In this document: piece by piece, positions 1 through 8,567 of the stretch
Numbering within the stretch: the stretch's first letter is position 1
Layout of the letters: every line of letters starts with the position of its first letter
Origin: JAPLFM01 sp964650885
Lineage (GTDB): Bacteria > Bacteroidota > Ignavibacteria > Kapaibacteriales > UBA2268
NCBI GenBank assembly: GCA_964650885.1
Contig: CAZYXG010000001.1
Coordinates: 186,001-250,000, forward strand
Reading direction: 5' to 3'
DNA length: 64,000 nt
The notes under the pieces: generated by a model
Seen by the model: only the letters and a program-made list of their open reading frames with translations
Told to the model about the DNA's origin: nothing
The model's database searches: none
Program-made: the position numbers and the translations under genes

Positions 1-2613
1 TGCATTTGGAGCACAAGCACCAACTACTGCAACTTCATAATCACCAGCCATCAAAGGACTAGCCGCATTTACAGTTAAAGTTGCCGAAGTAGCACTTGGT
101 ACAATTTGACCATCTTTCTTCCAAATAAAGCTTCCAGTTCCATTGCTTGCATTTGCAATAATTTGAACTGGCTGACCTTCGCAAACTATGGCATTAGTTG
201 TACTTGAAGCAGTAGAAGTAAAGTTAATAAAAACAGGAGTTGCTTGTACAATAAAATTTCCAGAATTAGAAGACAAACCACTCTTGTTTACAACTCTAAT
301 ATAGTAATCTCCTGCTGGAATATTTGCAGGAATTGACCATTTAGAAGAATTACCAGTTTCTACTTTATCAATGTAAGTGAAATTAGTTGTATTTTTTAGT
401 GCATAATAAAGTTCTAATCCACCAACAATGTTTTGACTTGTCCAATTTATTTGGATATCAGTGCCTGCACAAACTTTTTGACCATTGTTTGGAGAACTTG
501 TAGTTAGAGTTCCAAAAGTATATTTAGAAATGAATGCATTTGGTGTAGTGTTTCCAACTGTTGCACTTGAAACACCAATCATATTTCCAGAAGTAGTATT
601 TCCAGCTAAATAAATATCTCCAGTTGCATCAATTGCAAAAGAAGATATAACATCATCACCAATACCACCAAATAAAGAAGAATTTGCTAATGAAGTACCA
701 GCATTATTCATTTCAAGATAGAATGCATCATCGCCACCGCTGTGTTTACGAGAAGCCATTCCAGCTACAGGAAAATCTGCGGATTGAGTTTTACCAGAAA
801 TTGAAATTACTTGCGTTACAGGATTTAATATTGCTGATGTAGGAACATCATCGGATGTACCACCTGCAAAGGTATTGAAAATCAAGTTTTGTCTAAAAGC
901 TGAAGGATTACCAAAACCACCTAAATTAACTTTTATAATATTTGTCATTTTGCCAATGAAAACATCAAAACCACCTTTATTTGTTTGTTGGTATGAACCA
1001 TTTGATTTAGGGAACATAACGGTTGTTTCTTTTTTAGTATATCCAACTATATAAGGTTGGCCATCAGTACCATTGAAACCAGCAACACCAAAATCATCTT
1101 CTGAACCACCATAAAATGTTGCAAATACTACAGTGTTACCAGAATTATCAATTTTTACTAAGAATGCATCCCAATTACCATTATGACCAATATCATAAGA
1201 TCTATCAGGTGTAGTGCCACCACTATTTGGAAAAACAGGAAAATCTGTTGATTTAGTTGAACCAGATAACAATATATCTCCAGTAGCATCAACAGAAATA
1301 CCATTTACAACATCTTCTTCAAGTCCACCGATAAATGAACTAAAGTCATAACTTGTCCCAGCTTCATTGATTTTTGTATAAAAACCATCACCGTTGTTTT
1401 TATAAGTAGAGTATTTAGCAAATTTTATAGGAAAATCAGACGATCTAGTTTGTCCAACTATAAATACGTTTCTTCCTCTTAAAGTCATAGACATAGCGTA
1501 ATCATCATTGCTTCCAGTAATCAAACCACTATAATCAATTCCTGAAAAATTCTTTTTGAATTTTGTAACAAAGACATCTCTTTGTGCTTTATAAACCGAA
1601 CCAAAACCTTTTACAATAGGATAATCTGATGAATTTGTATTACCACCAACATAAATATTGTCATCAGCGTCCATTTTAATGCCGATAGTCTTATCTTCGC
1701 CAGCACCACCCAAATATGTTGAATAAGTTAATTGGTATTGACCAACTTTAACATCATACCTATGAATGTATGAATCAATCATTGAGCTATAAATATTTTG
1801 GTATGCACCTGTCGTAGTTGTAAAATTAGAAGAACTTGTCCAACCTGTCACTAAAAAGGCAGTATCTGCTAAGTTCAAGATAGAAGTAGCTTCTTGATCG
1901 CCATTACCGTTTAAAATAGATGTTGTAATAATTGGATCAATGATTAGTTTTTTAGTTTTGTCATAATTTCCAAGCTCAAATGCAATGCTGTTTCCATTTT
2001 GTATTACAAATTTAGAATCAACCTTAGTGTTTGTAAATGATTTCAAATCACCGTGAGTCAAATTTCCAAATTTAGTAGTTAAATTTAATTCACCATTACT
2101 AGCTATTTGAATAGCATCAGCACCATTGAACTGTAATTGAATTTCTTTTGGATTAGCTCCTTTATTCACTTCAAAATCATATCTAAGTTTTCCATTATCA
2201 AAATAGAATTTCACATCAATTCCATTCCAAGTGTTTTTAAGGTATGTAACTTCATATTCTTTAACATCAGTAACCCATTTTTTAGAGTCACTTCCAATGA
2301 AATAGTTTCTTTTTGTGGGTGAAGCAGATGATTTATCTACTACAAATTCAGGATTGTTTGAATTTTGGAAATTCATTGCAACAACTTGACCAGTCTTTAC
2401 GCCATTTTCGATTTGACTTAAGTTATAATAAAGTCCAGTTTTAGTTAGATAAACTTCGTAACCTTTTGCTTTTGAGTAGAACAAAACATTAGCTGGATAT
2501 TGTCCCTTATTTTCAATGAATTTGCAATCATACTGAACATTATTATTTTCAAATGAATACAAATTGAATGAGAAACTGATTAAGAAAAGAAAAAGTAATT
2601 TGAAATTTTTCAT
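1..2613 (-). CDS. Secreted SBBP-repeat (beta-propeller) protein, 3' part outside window
   Basis: The frame is open from an ATG at 2613 to the window edge (871 codons), so the C-terminus is missing. A Sec-type signal peptide (MKNFKLLFLFLISFSF) is followed by a conserved N-terminal domain with the motif ENKGQYP, typical of large SBBP proteins in this phylum. About six repeats of roughly 55-75 residues follow, with GG-x-x-x-D starts and SSDFPV-like ends (YLGGAGED, FIGGLEED, FYGGSEDD, FAGGTSDD, LFGGIGDD). These are SBBP repeats that should fold as a beta-propeller. The visible C-terminal part holds Ig-like sandwich segments, one with the typical WKKDG core. Such proteins usually end in a type IX sorting domain, but that end is not in view. 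Likely surface-exposed or secreted; ligand unknown. Confidence 0.85.
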   Translation of the reverse strand, partial: MKNFKLLFLFLISFSFNLYSFENNNVQYDCKFIENKGQYPANVLFYSKAKGYEVYLTKTGLYYNLSQIENGVKTGQVVAMNFQNSNNPEFVVDKSSASPTKRNYFIGSDSKKWVTDVKEYEVTYLKNTWNGIDVKFYFDNGKLRYDFEVNKGANPKEIQLQFNGADAIQIASNGELNLTTKFGNLTHGDLKSFTNTKVDSKFVIQNGNSIAFELGNYDKTKKLIIDPIITTSILNGNGDQEATSILNLADTAFLVTGWTSSSNFTTTTGAYQNIYSSMIDSYIHRYDVKVGQYQLTYSTYLGGAGEDKTIGIKMDADDNIYVGGNTNSSDYPIVKGFGSVYKAQRDVFVTKFKKNFSGIDYSGLITGSNDDYAMSMTLRGRNVFIVGQTRSSDFPIKFAKYSTYKNNGDGFYTKINEAGTSYDFSSFIGGLEEDVVNGISVDATGDILLSGSTKSTDFPVFPNSGGTTPDRSYDIGHNGNWDAFLVKIDNSGNTVVFATFYGGSEDDFGVAGFNGTDGQPYIVGYTKKETTVMFPKSNGSYQQTNKGGFDVFIGKMTNIIKVNLGGFGNPSAFRQNLIFNTFAGGTSDDVPTSAILNPVTQVISISGKTQSADFPVAGMASRKHSGGDDAFYLEMNNAGTSLANSSLFGGIGDDVISSFAIDATGDIYLAGNTTSGNMIGVSSATVGNTTPNAFISKYTFGTLTTSSPNNGQKVCAGTDIQINWTSQNIVGGLELYYALKNTTNFTYIDKVETGNSSKWSIPANIPAGDYYIRVVNKSGLSSNSGNFIVQATPVFINFTSTASSTTNAIVCEGQPVQIIANASNGTGSFIWKKDGQIVPSATSATLTVNAASPLMAGDYEVAVVGACAPNA

Positions 2614-2669
2614 AAAGTGCCTTTTTGTGTTAATTTATTTTTCTAAAATTAATAAAATTAACTCAATTT

Positions 2670-3773
2670 TCACACTAAATTTATTCCATTTTTAAGAATT
2701 TCTTTAACGTCTAGGAAATCTTGCGGTAAATTAGATTCAATTCTAATAGTTTCTTTTGAAACAGGATGGCGAAAAGTTAGTACTCTTGCATGTAATAACT
2801 GTCTGTGGGTTTGTGCTAAAGCATCTAAAGCTATTTTTTTCAAACGAGGATTGTTGTGGCTTACATTTAGCTTATCGCCACCATAAGTAATATCACCAAA
2901 AACAGGATGTCCATTATGGCTCATGTGAACTCTGATCTGATGAGTGCGACCAGTTTGCAGTTTCAACTTAACTAACGAAGCAAATTCATATTCTTCCAAT
3001 ACTTCATAGTCTGTTATTGCGTTTTTACCATTCTTTTTTACAATTGCAAATTTTTTTCTGTCATTTGGTGAGCGTCCAATATCTCCAGTAATTCTGCCAT
3101 TCGGCTCAGCAAATTTACCCCACACTAATGCGTTGTATTCTCTTGAAATGGATCTATCATAGAACTGTTTTTGCAGGAGTACGTGAATTTCAGGATTCTT
3201 TGCAATTACTAATAATCCTGAAGTATCTTTATCTAATCTATGAACAATACCAGGGCGAACATCAGCACTTGCATAAATCACTCCTGATTCTGCATCATCT
3301 TCATCATCGTCAAATTCTAATTTTATAGCATTTCTTAACCCCAGATGATAAATAATGGCATTCACTAAAGTACCATATCTATTGCCAACTCCTGGATGAG
3401 TACACATACCTGCAGGTTTATTCGCGACCAATAAATATTCGTCCTCATAAAGTATTTCAATTGGAATGTCTTGAGGCAAAAGTTCAAGTGGAGGAGATTT
3501 CATTATTCTACAAACAAGCAAATCGTTTGGTTGTATTTTTCTATTTGCTTTTTTTTCAACTATTCCATTGACAGTCAATCTTCCATCATCTATACCCTTT
3601 TGAACTTTTGTACGGGAAGCATTTTGAATTGAGCGAGCTAAAAAAGAATCTATTCTTTCTGGCTTTTGTCCTGGAGGAATTTTAAACTCAATTACCTTTT
3701 CTATATAATCTGGGTAGTAATCAAGCTCTTCGCCAGTTATTGATTTAGAATTTTCTTTTTGTTGCTTTTTCAT
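2670..3773 (-). CDS. rluD: RluA/RluD-family 23S rRNA pseudouridine synthase
   Basis: Converts specific uridines in large-subunit rRNA to pseudouridine. An S4 RNA-binding domain lies at about residues 38-90 and the catalytic domain at about 105-350. The signature HRLDKDTSG is at residues 178-186 with catalytic Asp181. At 367 residues it is slightly longer than E. coli RluD because of a short N-terminal extension and an acidic insert near residues 154-162 just before the active site. The gene starts 3 nt after the lspA stop, so the two are co-transcribed. The exact uridine targets (RluA, C or D type) cannot be told from sequence alone; RluD-type is the usual annotation for S4-containing members. 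Confidence 0.9.
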   Translation of the reverse strand: MKKQQKENSKSITGEELDYYPDYIEKVIEFKIPPGQKPERIDSFLARSIQNASRTKVQKGIDDGRLTVNGIVEKKANRKIQPNDLLVCRIMKSPPLELLPQDIPIEILYEDEYLLVANKPAGMCTHPGVGNRYGTLVNAIIYHLGLRNAIKLEFDDDEDDAESGVIYASADVRPGIVHRLDKDTSGLLVIAKNPEIHVLLQKQFYDRSISREYNALVWGKFAEPNGRITGDIGRSPNDRKKFAIVKKNGKNAITDYEVLEEYEFASLVKLKLQTGRTHQIRVHMSHNGHPVFGDITYGGDKLNVSHNNPRLKKIALDALAQTHRQLLHARVLTFRHPVSKETIRIESNLPQDFLDVKEILKNGINLV

Positions 3774-3776
3774 TTA

Positions 3777-4415
3777 TTAATTTATTTCGGAGTTTGATTG
3801 CTCTTCAATGTTTGAAGAGATTGTAGTTTGTTCTTTTTTAGAAAACAATTTAGGGAAGTCAGGAATATATGTGTTGAAGATGATTAATAAAACAACTCCA
3901 ACCGAGACACAAGAATCAGCAACATTGAATACAGGGAAATGTGTGTAATGTAATCCAAGAAAGTTTAAGTCAGGGATATCAACTTGTATAAAATCAACTA
4001 CTTTACCATAAAACAAAGGTGACTCACCATAGAACACACCATAAAAAACTCTATCAACTAAATTACCAGTTGCTCCAGCCAAAATTAAAGTAAAAGCAAT
4101 TCTAATAAAAATATTATATCCATTTAACTTTATAAGCAGCCAAACTAACATATAACTAGCAACTATGGAAAAGAGACTTAAAAATATTTTACCAGCTCCA
4201 AATTCAATTCCAAATGCCATTCCTGGATTTTCTACAAATGTGATATGTATATATTCGCCAATACCTTTATAGCTATCACCAAGCATCATTCCAATATGGC
4301 TATAACCAAAAAGATTAAATCCTTTAATGTAAATCTTTGTAAGTTGATCTAATAAAATCAACAAAATAGCAATTGTAAATAGTGCTAAGTTATATCTATC
4401 TTTATTATTATTCAT
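3777..4415 (-). CDS. lspA: Lipoprotein signal peptidase (signal peptidase II)
   Basis: Inner-membrane aspartic protease that removes signal peptides from prolipoproteins after lipidation. Four hydrophobic segments are visible. Conserved blocks are ENPGMAFG (62-69), GATGNLVDR (114-122), VVDF (139-142) and FNVADS (163-168). Asp141 and Asp167 match the two catalytic aspartates of the family. At 212 residues it is longer than the usual 150-170. The extra length includes a segment between GNLVDR and VVDF (about residues 123-137) and a Ser/Glu-rich C-terminal tail of about 25 residues. It sits between dksA and rluD. At least five lipoproteins encoded in this window would be its substrates. Confidence 0.93.
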   Translation of the reverse strand: MNNNKDRYNLALFTIAILLILLDQLTKIYIKGFNLFGYSHIGMMLGDSYKGIGEYIHITFVENPGMAFGIEFGAGKIFLSLFSIVASYMLVWLLIKLNGYNIFIRIAFTLILAGATGNLVDRVFYGVFYGESPLFYGKVVDFIQVDIPDLNFLGLHYTHFPVFNVADSCVSVGVVLLIIFNTYIPDFPKLFSKKEQTTISSNIEEQSNSEIN

Positions 4416-4454
4416 TAATCATTAATCAAATGTTTTGCATTATCTATAAAAACC

Positions 4455-4488
4455 AAAAAAAGGGACTCTATTGAAGCCCCTTTTTTTT
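4455..4488 (-). terminator. Intrinsic terminator between dksA and lspA
   Basis: On the minus strand, GGGGCT and AGTCCC (plus-strand 4475-4480 and 4462-4467) pair with one G-U wobble around a 7-nt loop and are followed by seven T. It lies 19 nt after the dksA stop. Either dksA is terminated separately from lspA-rluD, or read-through is partial. Confidence 0.75.
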
Positions 4489-4506
4489 AAATTATTCAAA
4501 TCTTAA

Positions 4507-4983
4507 TTAATTCTTTACAGCTTCAATTTTGTCAAACCCATCTTCTGGGCATCTTCCGTGTATTTTATATGATGCCGACTGAGTTGTAATTGGCACAGCA
4601 ATAAGTCTTGGTTTTGCAATTAAAATTCCACATTTAGTACAAATTCCGTAAGATTTGTCTTTAATGCGACCCAATGCTTCGTCAAGCTTTTTCAAATATT
4701 CATTGATTCTTTGAAGCTGAGCATAAGTTTTCTCTTTTTCCACAGCCTCTGAGCCTTGCTCTGCCATGTGCATTGAGTAAATCATACTTTCTTCAGCAGC
4801 ATCAGAATTATTCAAATCTTCCAAACGCTCTTTTAGCATTTGCAATTCTTCCAAACTTTCTTGTTTGGCTGTTGCTATAATTACTCTGAATTCTTCAAGT
4901 TCTTCATCAGTAAATCTAATTTTATTTTCTGTTTGAGTTGTAACTACAACTTCTTCTTCTTGATTTTCTTTTTTCTTAGGCAT
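4507..4983 (-). CDS. dksA: DksA/TraR-family zinc-finger transcription factor
   Basis: Predicted RNA-polymerase secondary-channel binding protein of the DksA/TraR type. Residues 22-110 form a long charged helical region (coiled coil) and the C-terminal finger starts at CTKC (Cys115, Cys118). The second half of the finger shows only one Cys (Cys145), with His142 three residues before it, so the ligands would be C-C-H-C or C-C-C rather than the classical four cysteines. The 158-residue length is close to that of E. coli DksA. The gene lies between ileS and lspA, an arrangement common in Bacteroidota. Whether it answers to ppGpp cannot be read from sequence. Confidence 0.85.
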   Translation of the reverse strand: MPKKKENQEEEVVVTTQTENKIRFTDEELEEFRVIIATAKQESLEELQMLKERLEDLNNSDAAEESMIYSMHMAEQGSEAVEKEKTYAQLQRINEYLKKLDEALGRIKDKSYGICTKCGILIAKPRLIAVPITTQSASYKIHGRCPEDGFDKIEAVKN

Positions 4984-5074
4984 AATTTATTTTCTTTTTC
5001 TTTTTCTTCAAAAATATATTGGAATTTAACAAAATTCTAATCAAAACTTCAAACGAAATTTCAAACAAATGAAA

Positions 5075-8000
5075 TTAAATTTTTGTTAATGCAATTATTA
5101 CTTCACTTTCTATCAAATCTATTGTAGTTCCATTCACATTTTCAGCAAAATTTAATGATTCTGAAAGAGTTTCTGAATTAATGTATTCAGCCATTGCTGA
5201 TAAGACTTTTTTAATTTCGTCATTGGCATTTGTTAAAATGCTAATTCTATCAGTAACTTCAAAGCCAGATTCTTTTCTTAAATTTTGAACTCTATTAACA
5301 AATTCCCTTGAAAGTCCTTCTGCTAATAGTTCTTTAGTTAAATGGGTATCCAGTGCAACCATTTTTCCTTCAGCAGCAGCAACTAACCAACCTTCAATAT
5401 CTTCACTAACGATTTCGACATCATCAATTTCAATTGAATAATCAACTTCATTCAAACTAATAACAACTTTTCCGCCTTTTTCAAGCAATTGAATTTGTTT
5501 GCCAGTGAATTTTTTGATTTCTTCAGCAACTTTATTTGTTTCTTTACCGAATTTTTTGCCAAGTGTTTTAAAGTTACCTTTAGCACTACGTTTAACTATT
5601 GCTTCCGAATCATCGCTCATAAACTCAATAGCTTTTATGTTCAATTCTTCTTTGATAATATCCTCAACAGATTGAATATCCCTGCGTTCTTGAGGATTAT
5701 TAACAGGCACTAATATACGAGACAATGGCTGTCTTGTTCTAATTTTCGATTTCTCTCTAAGCGAGCGAGCCAAAAATACAATCAATTGAGCTGAAGACAT
5801 TTTGCGTTCTAAATCTTCATCAATCATTTTTTCGTCAAACTTTGGAAAGTTTGTTAAATGTATTGACTCAGCCATTCCTTTAAGTTTCAACTTTTGGAAT
5901 AAGTAATCTGATAAAAAAGGTGCGAGCGATGCTGAAGTTGAAAGCAAATTAATCAATACATAATGCAATGTTTGATATGCAGCAATTTTATCAGAATCTT
6001 TTTCACCTTTCCAAAAACGTCTTCTATTTCTACGAATGTACCAGTTAGAAAGTTCATTAATAGCAAAGTCTTGAATTTCTCTATGTGCTTTGGTTACTTC
6101 ATATTCGTCCATTAGATTAGCATAATTTTTCAATAATGTATTCAAACGAGAAATTATCCACTTGTCAATTTCAGGTAATTGTGAATATTCAACTTTCGCT
6201 TCTTCTCCAGTAAATCCATCTATATTTGCGTAAAGTGCAAAAAACGCATAAGTATTCGTTAGAGAGCGGAAAAAGTCGGAAATTACAGTTTTCTGAATAT
6301 CTTCTTCATCGAACTTTGTAGTTTTCCAAGGAGGATTATTCACAAACAAGTACCATCTTACAGCATCTGCTCCCATTCTGTTCATAATTTCAAATGGGTC
6401 AATAGTGTTGCCTAATCTCTTAGACATTTTAACACCACTTTTATCAAGAATCAACTCATTAACAACAATGTTTTTATAAGCTGGTTTACCAAATAAAGCA
6501 GTGGAAATATTATGTAAAGTATAGAACCAACCACGAGTTTGATCTATACCTTCTGCAATAAAATCACTAGGAAAAGACTTTTCGAACAATTCTTGATTCT
6601 CAAATGGATAGTGGAATTGTGCAAATGGCATTGAGCCAGAGTCAAACCAAACATCAATAACTTCGTGTACTCTTTTATATGTTTGTCCATTTTTATCAAA
6701 ATAGATACTATCCACAAAAGGTCTGTGCAAATCAATTTCACCTTTGTATTCCGACATTGGTGTTTTGCTACCATCTATGTTTAAGTAGTAAGCTGACTGT
6801 AAATCTGCAATTGAACCAACTGCAATAATATCAGATTTATCTTCCGATATCCATAAGGGTAAAGGAGTCCCCCAATATCTATCTCGAGAAAGAGACCATT
6901 CTTTTACTTCGTCTAACCAATTACCAAATCTGCCAGATCCAATTTCTTTTGGTTGCCAATTGATAGTCTTATTAATTGATACCATATCATCTTTATACTC
7001 AGGCGACTTGATAAACCAAGACTCACGAGCATAGTACATAATTGGATTACCAGTTCTCCAACAATGTGGATAGTTATGGACATAATCATTAGTTGAACGA
7101 TAAATTTTATCAGCATGTTTCAAAGCGATAATCACATCTTTGTCAACACCTTCTTCGGTTCTATCTTCGTAAGTAAAATTCTTTATTGCTCTACCAGCAA
7201 AAGGAGGAATTTCAGCAGTGATATGACCATTTGGTGAAACTGGCTGTAAAAATGGCAAGTTGTGTACTTTAGACATTCTATAATCATCTTCACCAAAAGC
7301 TGGTGCAAGATGCACTATACCAGAACCATCGGAAGTAGTAACGAAATCCCCTGCTAATACTGTTAGTGCTTTAGGATGTTTAACTTTATCTATAAAGCAA
7401 TATGAGAATATTTGCTCGTAGCTTGTACCAATAATATCTTTGCCAGTAAATTCGCTAAGTATTTCAACTTCTCCATCAAGTGTAGAAACTCTGTTCTTAG
7501 CTAAAATTAATTTATTAACGGTAGTTTCGGTTTTTTCTTTGTTTGAACGAGTGTTTTGAACTAAAACATATTCTATTTCTTCACCAACTGCCAAAGCCAC
7601 ATTTGCGAATAAAGTCCAAGGAGTAGTAGTCCAAACTAATAATTCAGCATCTTCAGCATTTTGAATTGAAGTAGAAGTTATTTTCAATTTGATATAACAA
7701 TTTGGGTCTCTAACTTCTTTATAACCCTGAGAAAGCTCGTGTGAACTAAGCGGAGTTTCAATAGTGGGAGACTGAGGAACTACTTTAAATCCTTTATAGA
7801 TTAAACCTTTATCATAAAATGATTTCAAGGCCCACCAAACAGATTCTATGTAATCATTGGTACAAGTTATATATGCTTCATCCATATTAACCCAATAACC
7901 CATTCTTCGAGTCATTGTTCGCCAACCCTCTTCCATTTCTATATTCTTGTAAACTAAATCTTTACAAGCATTATTGAATACATCTATTCCAACTTCTTTT

Positions 8001-8326
8001 TCAATTTGAGATTTGTCTTTAATTCCAAGTTCTTTTTCCACTTGAATCTCTACAGGCAAACCGTGTGTATCCCAACCAGCTTGTCTGCGAACATAGAAAC
8101 CCTGCAAGGCTTTATAACGGCAAATTGCATCTTTTACAGTTCGAGCCATCATGTGGTGAATACCTGGTTTACCATTTACTGTAGGTGGACCTTCATAAAA
8201 TGTAAAGTAAGGTGCATCTTTTCTAGTATCTAATGATTTTTCAAATATTTGGTTTTCTTCCCAATATTTGAGTATCTCTTCTTCTAGTTCTGGATATTTA
8301 AAGTTCTCTGGTAGCTGCTGAAACAT
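5075..8326 (-). CDS. ileS: Isoleucyl-tRNA synthetase, type 2 with GxHH active-site motif
   Basis: Class I synthetase charging tRNA-Ile. At 1083 residues it is the long eukaryote-like type 2 enzyme. The nucleotide-binding HIGH motif appears as GIHH at residues 55-58 (context NGKPGIHHMM), with the first and third positions swapped relative to HxGH. KMSKR is at 633-637 and GWDTHGLPVE follows the HIGH region. The CP1 editing domain is present (TTTPWTLFANVAL, with conserved GDFVTTSDGSGIVHLAPAFGE split over that region). The C-terminal zinc finger of type 1 enzymes is absent: there are no Cys pairs at the C-terminus, which instead carries the type 2 anticodon-binding extension. It precedes dksA by 91 bp. 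Confidence 0.95.
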   Translation of the reverse strand: MFQQLPENFKYPELEEEILKYWEENQIFEKSLDTRKDAPYFTFYEGPPTVNGKPGIHHMMARTVKDAICRYKALQGFYVRRQAGWDTHGLPVEIQVEKELGIKDKSQIEKEVGIDVFNNACKDLVYKNIEMEEGWRTMTRRMGYWVNMDEAYITCTNDYIESVWWALKSFYDKGLIYKGFKVVPQSPTIETPLSSHELSQGYKEVRDPNCYIKLKITSTSIQNAEDAELLVWTTTPWTLFANVALAVGEEIEYVLVQNTRSNKEKTETTVNKLILAKNRVSTLDGEVEILSEFTGKDIIGTSYEQIFSYCFIDKVKHPKALTVLAGDFVTTSDGSGIVHLAPAFGEDDYRMSKVHNLPFLQPVSPNGHITAEIPPFAGRAIKNFTYEDRTEEGVDKDVIIALKHADKIYRSTNDYVHNYPHCWRTGNPIMYYARESWFIKSPEYKDDMVSINKTINWQPKEIGSGRFGNWLDEVKEWSLSRDRYWGTPLPLWISEDKSDIIAVGSIADLQSAYYLNIDGSKTPMSEYKGEIDLHRPFVDSIYFDKNGQTYKRVHEVIDVWFDSGSMPFAQFHYPFENQELFEKSFPSDFIAEGIDQTRGWFYTLHNISTALFGKPAYKNIVVNELILDKSGVKMSKRLGNTIDPFEIMNRMGADAVRWYLFVNNPPWKTTKFDEEDIQKTVISDFFRSLTNTYAFFALYANIDGFTGEEAKVEYSQLPEIDKWIISRLNTLLKNYANLMDEYEVTKAHREIQDFAINELSNWYIRRNRRRFWKGEKDSDKIAAYQTLHYVLINLLSTSASLAPFLSDYLFQKLKLKGMAESIHLTNFPKFDEKMIDEDLERKMSSAQLIVFLARSLREKSKIRTRQPLSRILVPVNNPQERRDIQSVEDIIKEELNIKAIEFMSDDSEAIVKRSAKGNFKTLGKKFGKETNKVAEEIKKFTGKQIQLLEKGGKVVISLNEVDYSIEIDDVEIVSEDIEGWLVAAAEGKMVALDTHLTKELLAEGLSREFVNRVQNLRKESGFEVTDRISILTNANDEIKKVLSAMAEYINSETLSESLNFAENVNGTTIDLIESEVIIALTKI

Positions 8327-8362
8327 TTTGTAAGTTTTTTATTTTTAAAATTCTAAAGACGG

Positions 8363-8370
8363 CAAAATTA
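8363..8370 (-). promoter_or_regulatory. Candidate -7 box for ileS
   Basis: The minus strand reads TAATTTTG here, matching the Bacteroidota -7 consensus TAnnTTTG, about 37 nt upstream of the ileS start. No TTTG at the expected -33 distance is evident, so this is weak. Confidence 0.3.
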
Positions 8371-8567
8371 GTAAATATTTATCAAATAATAACGACTCAT
8401 TGTAAAACTTTGATTTTATTCATAATTATGTAACTTTTATTATTAATTTTCGTTCTAAAGCAAGTTTCCAACATCAATGATATTTTTTGTTTAATAAAAT
8501 TTCAATAAGTTGAAGGCTTAATTAATACAAAAAAGAATAAACATTTCAAATCCTTTGGAGTAATTTT

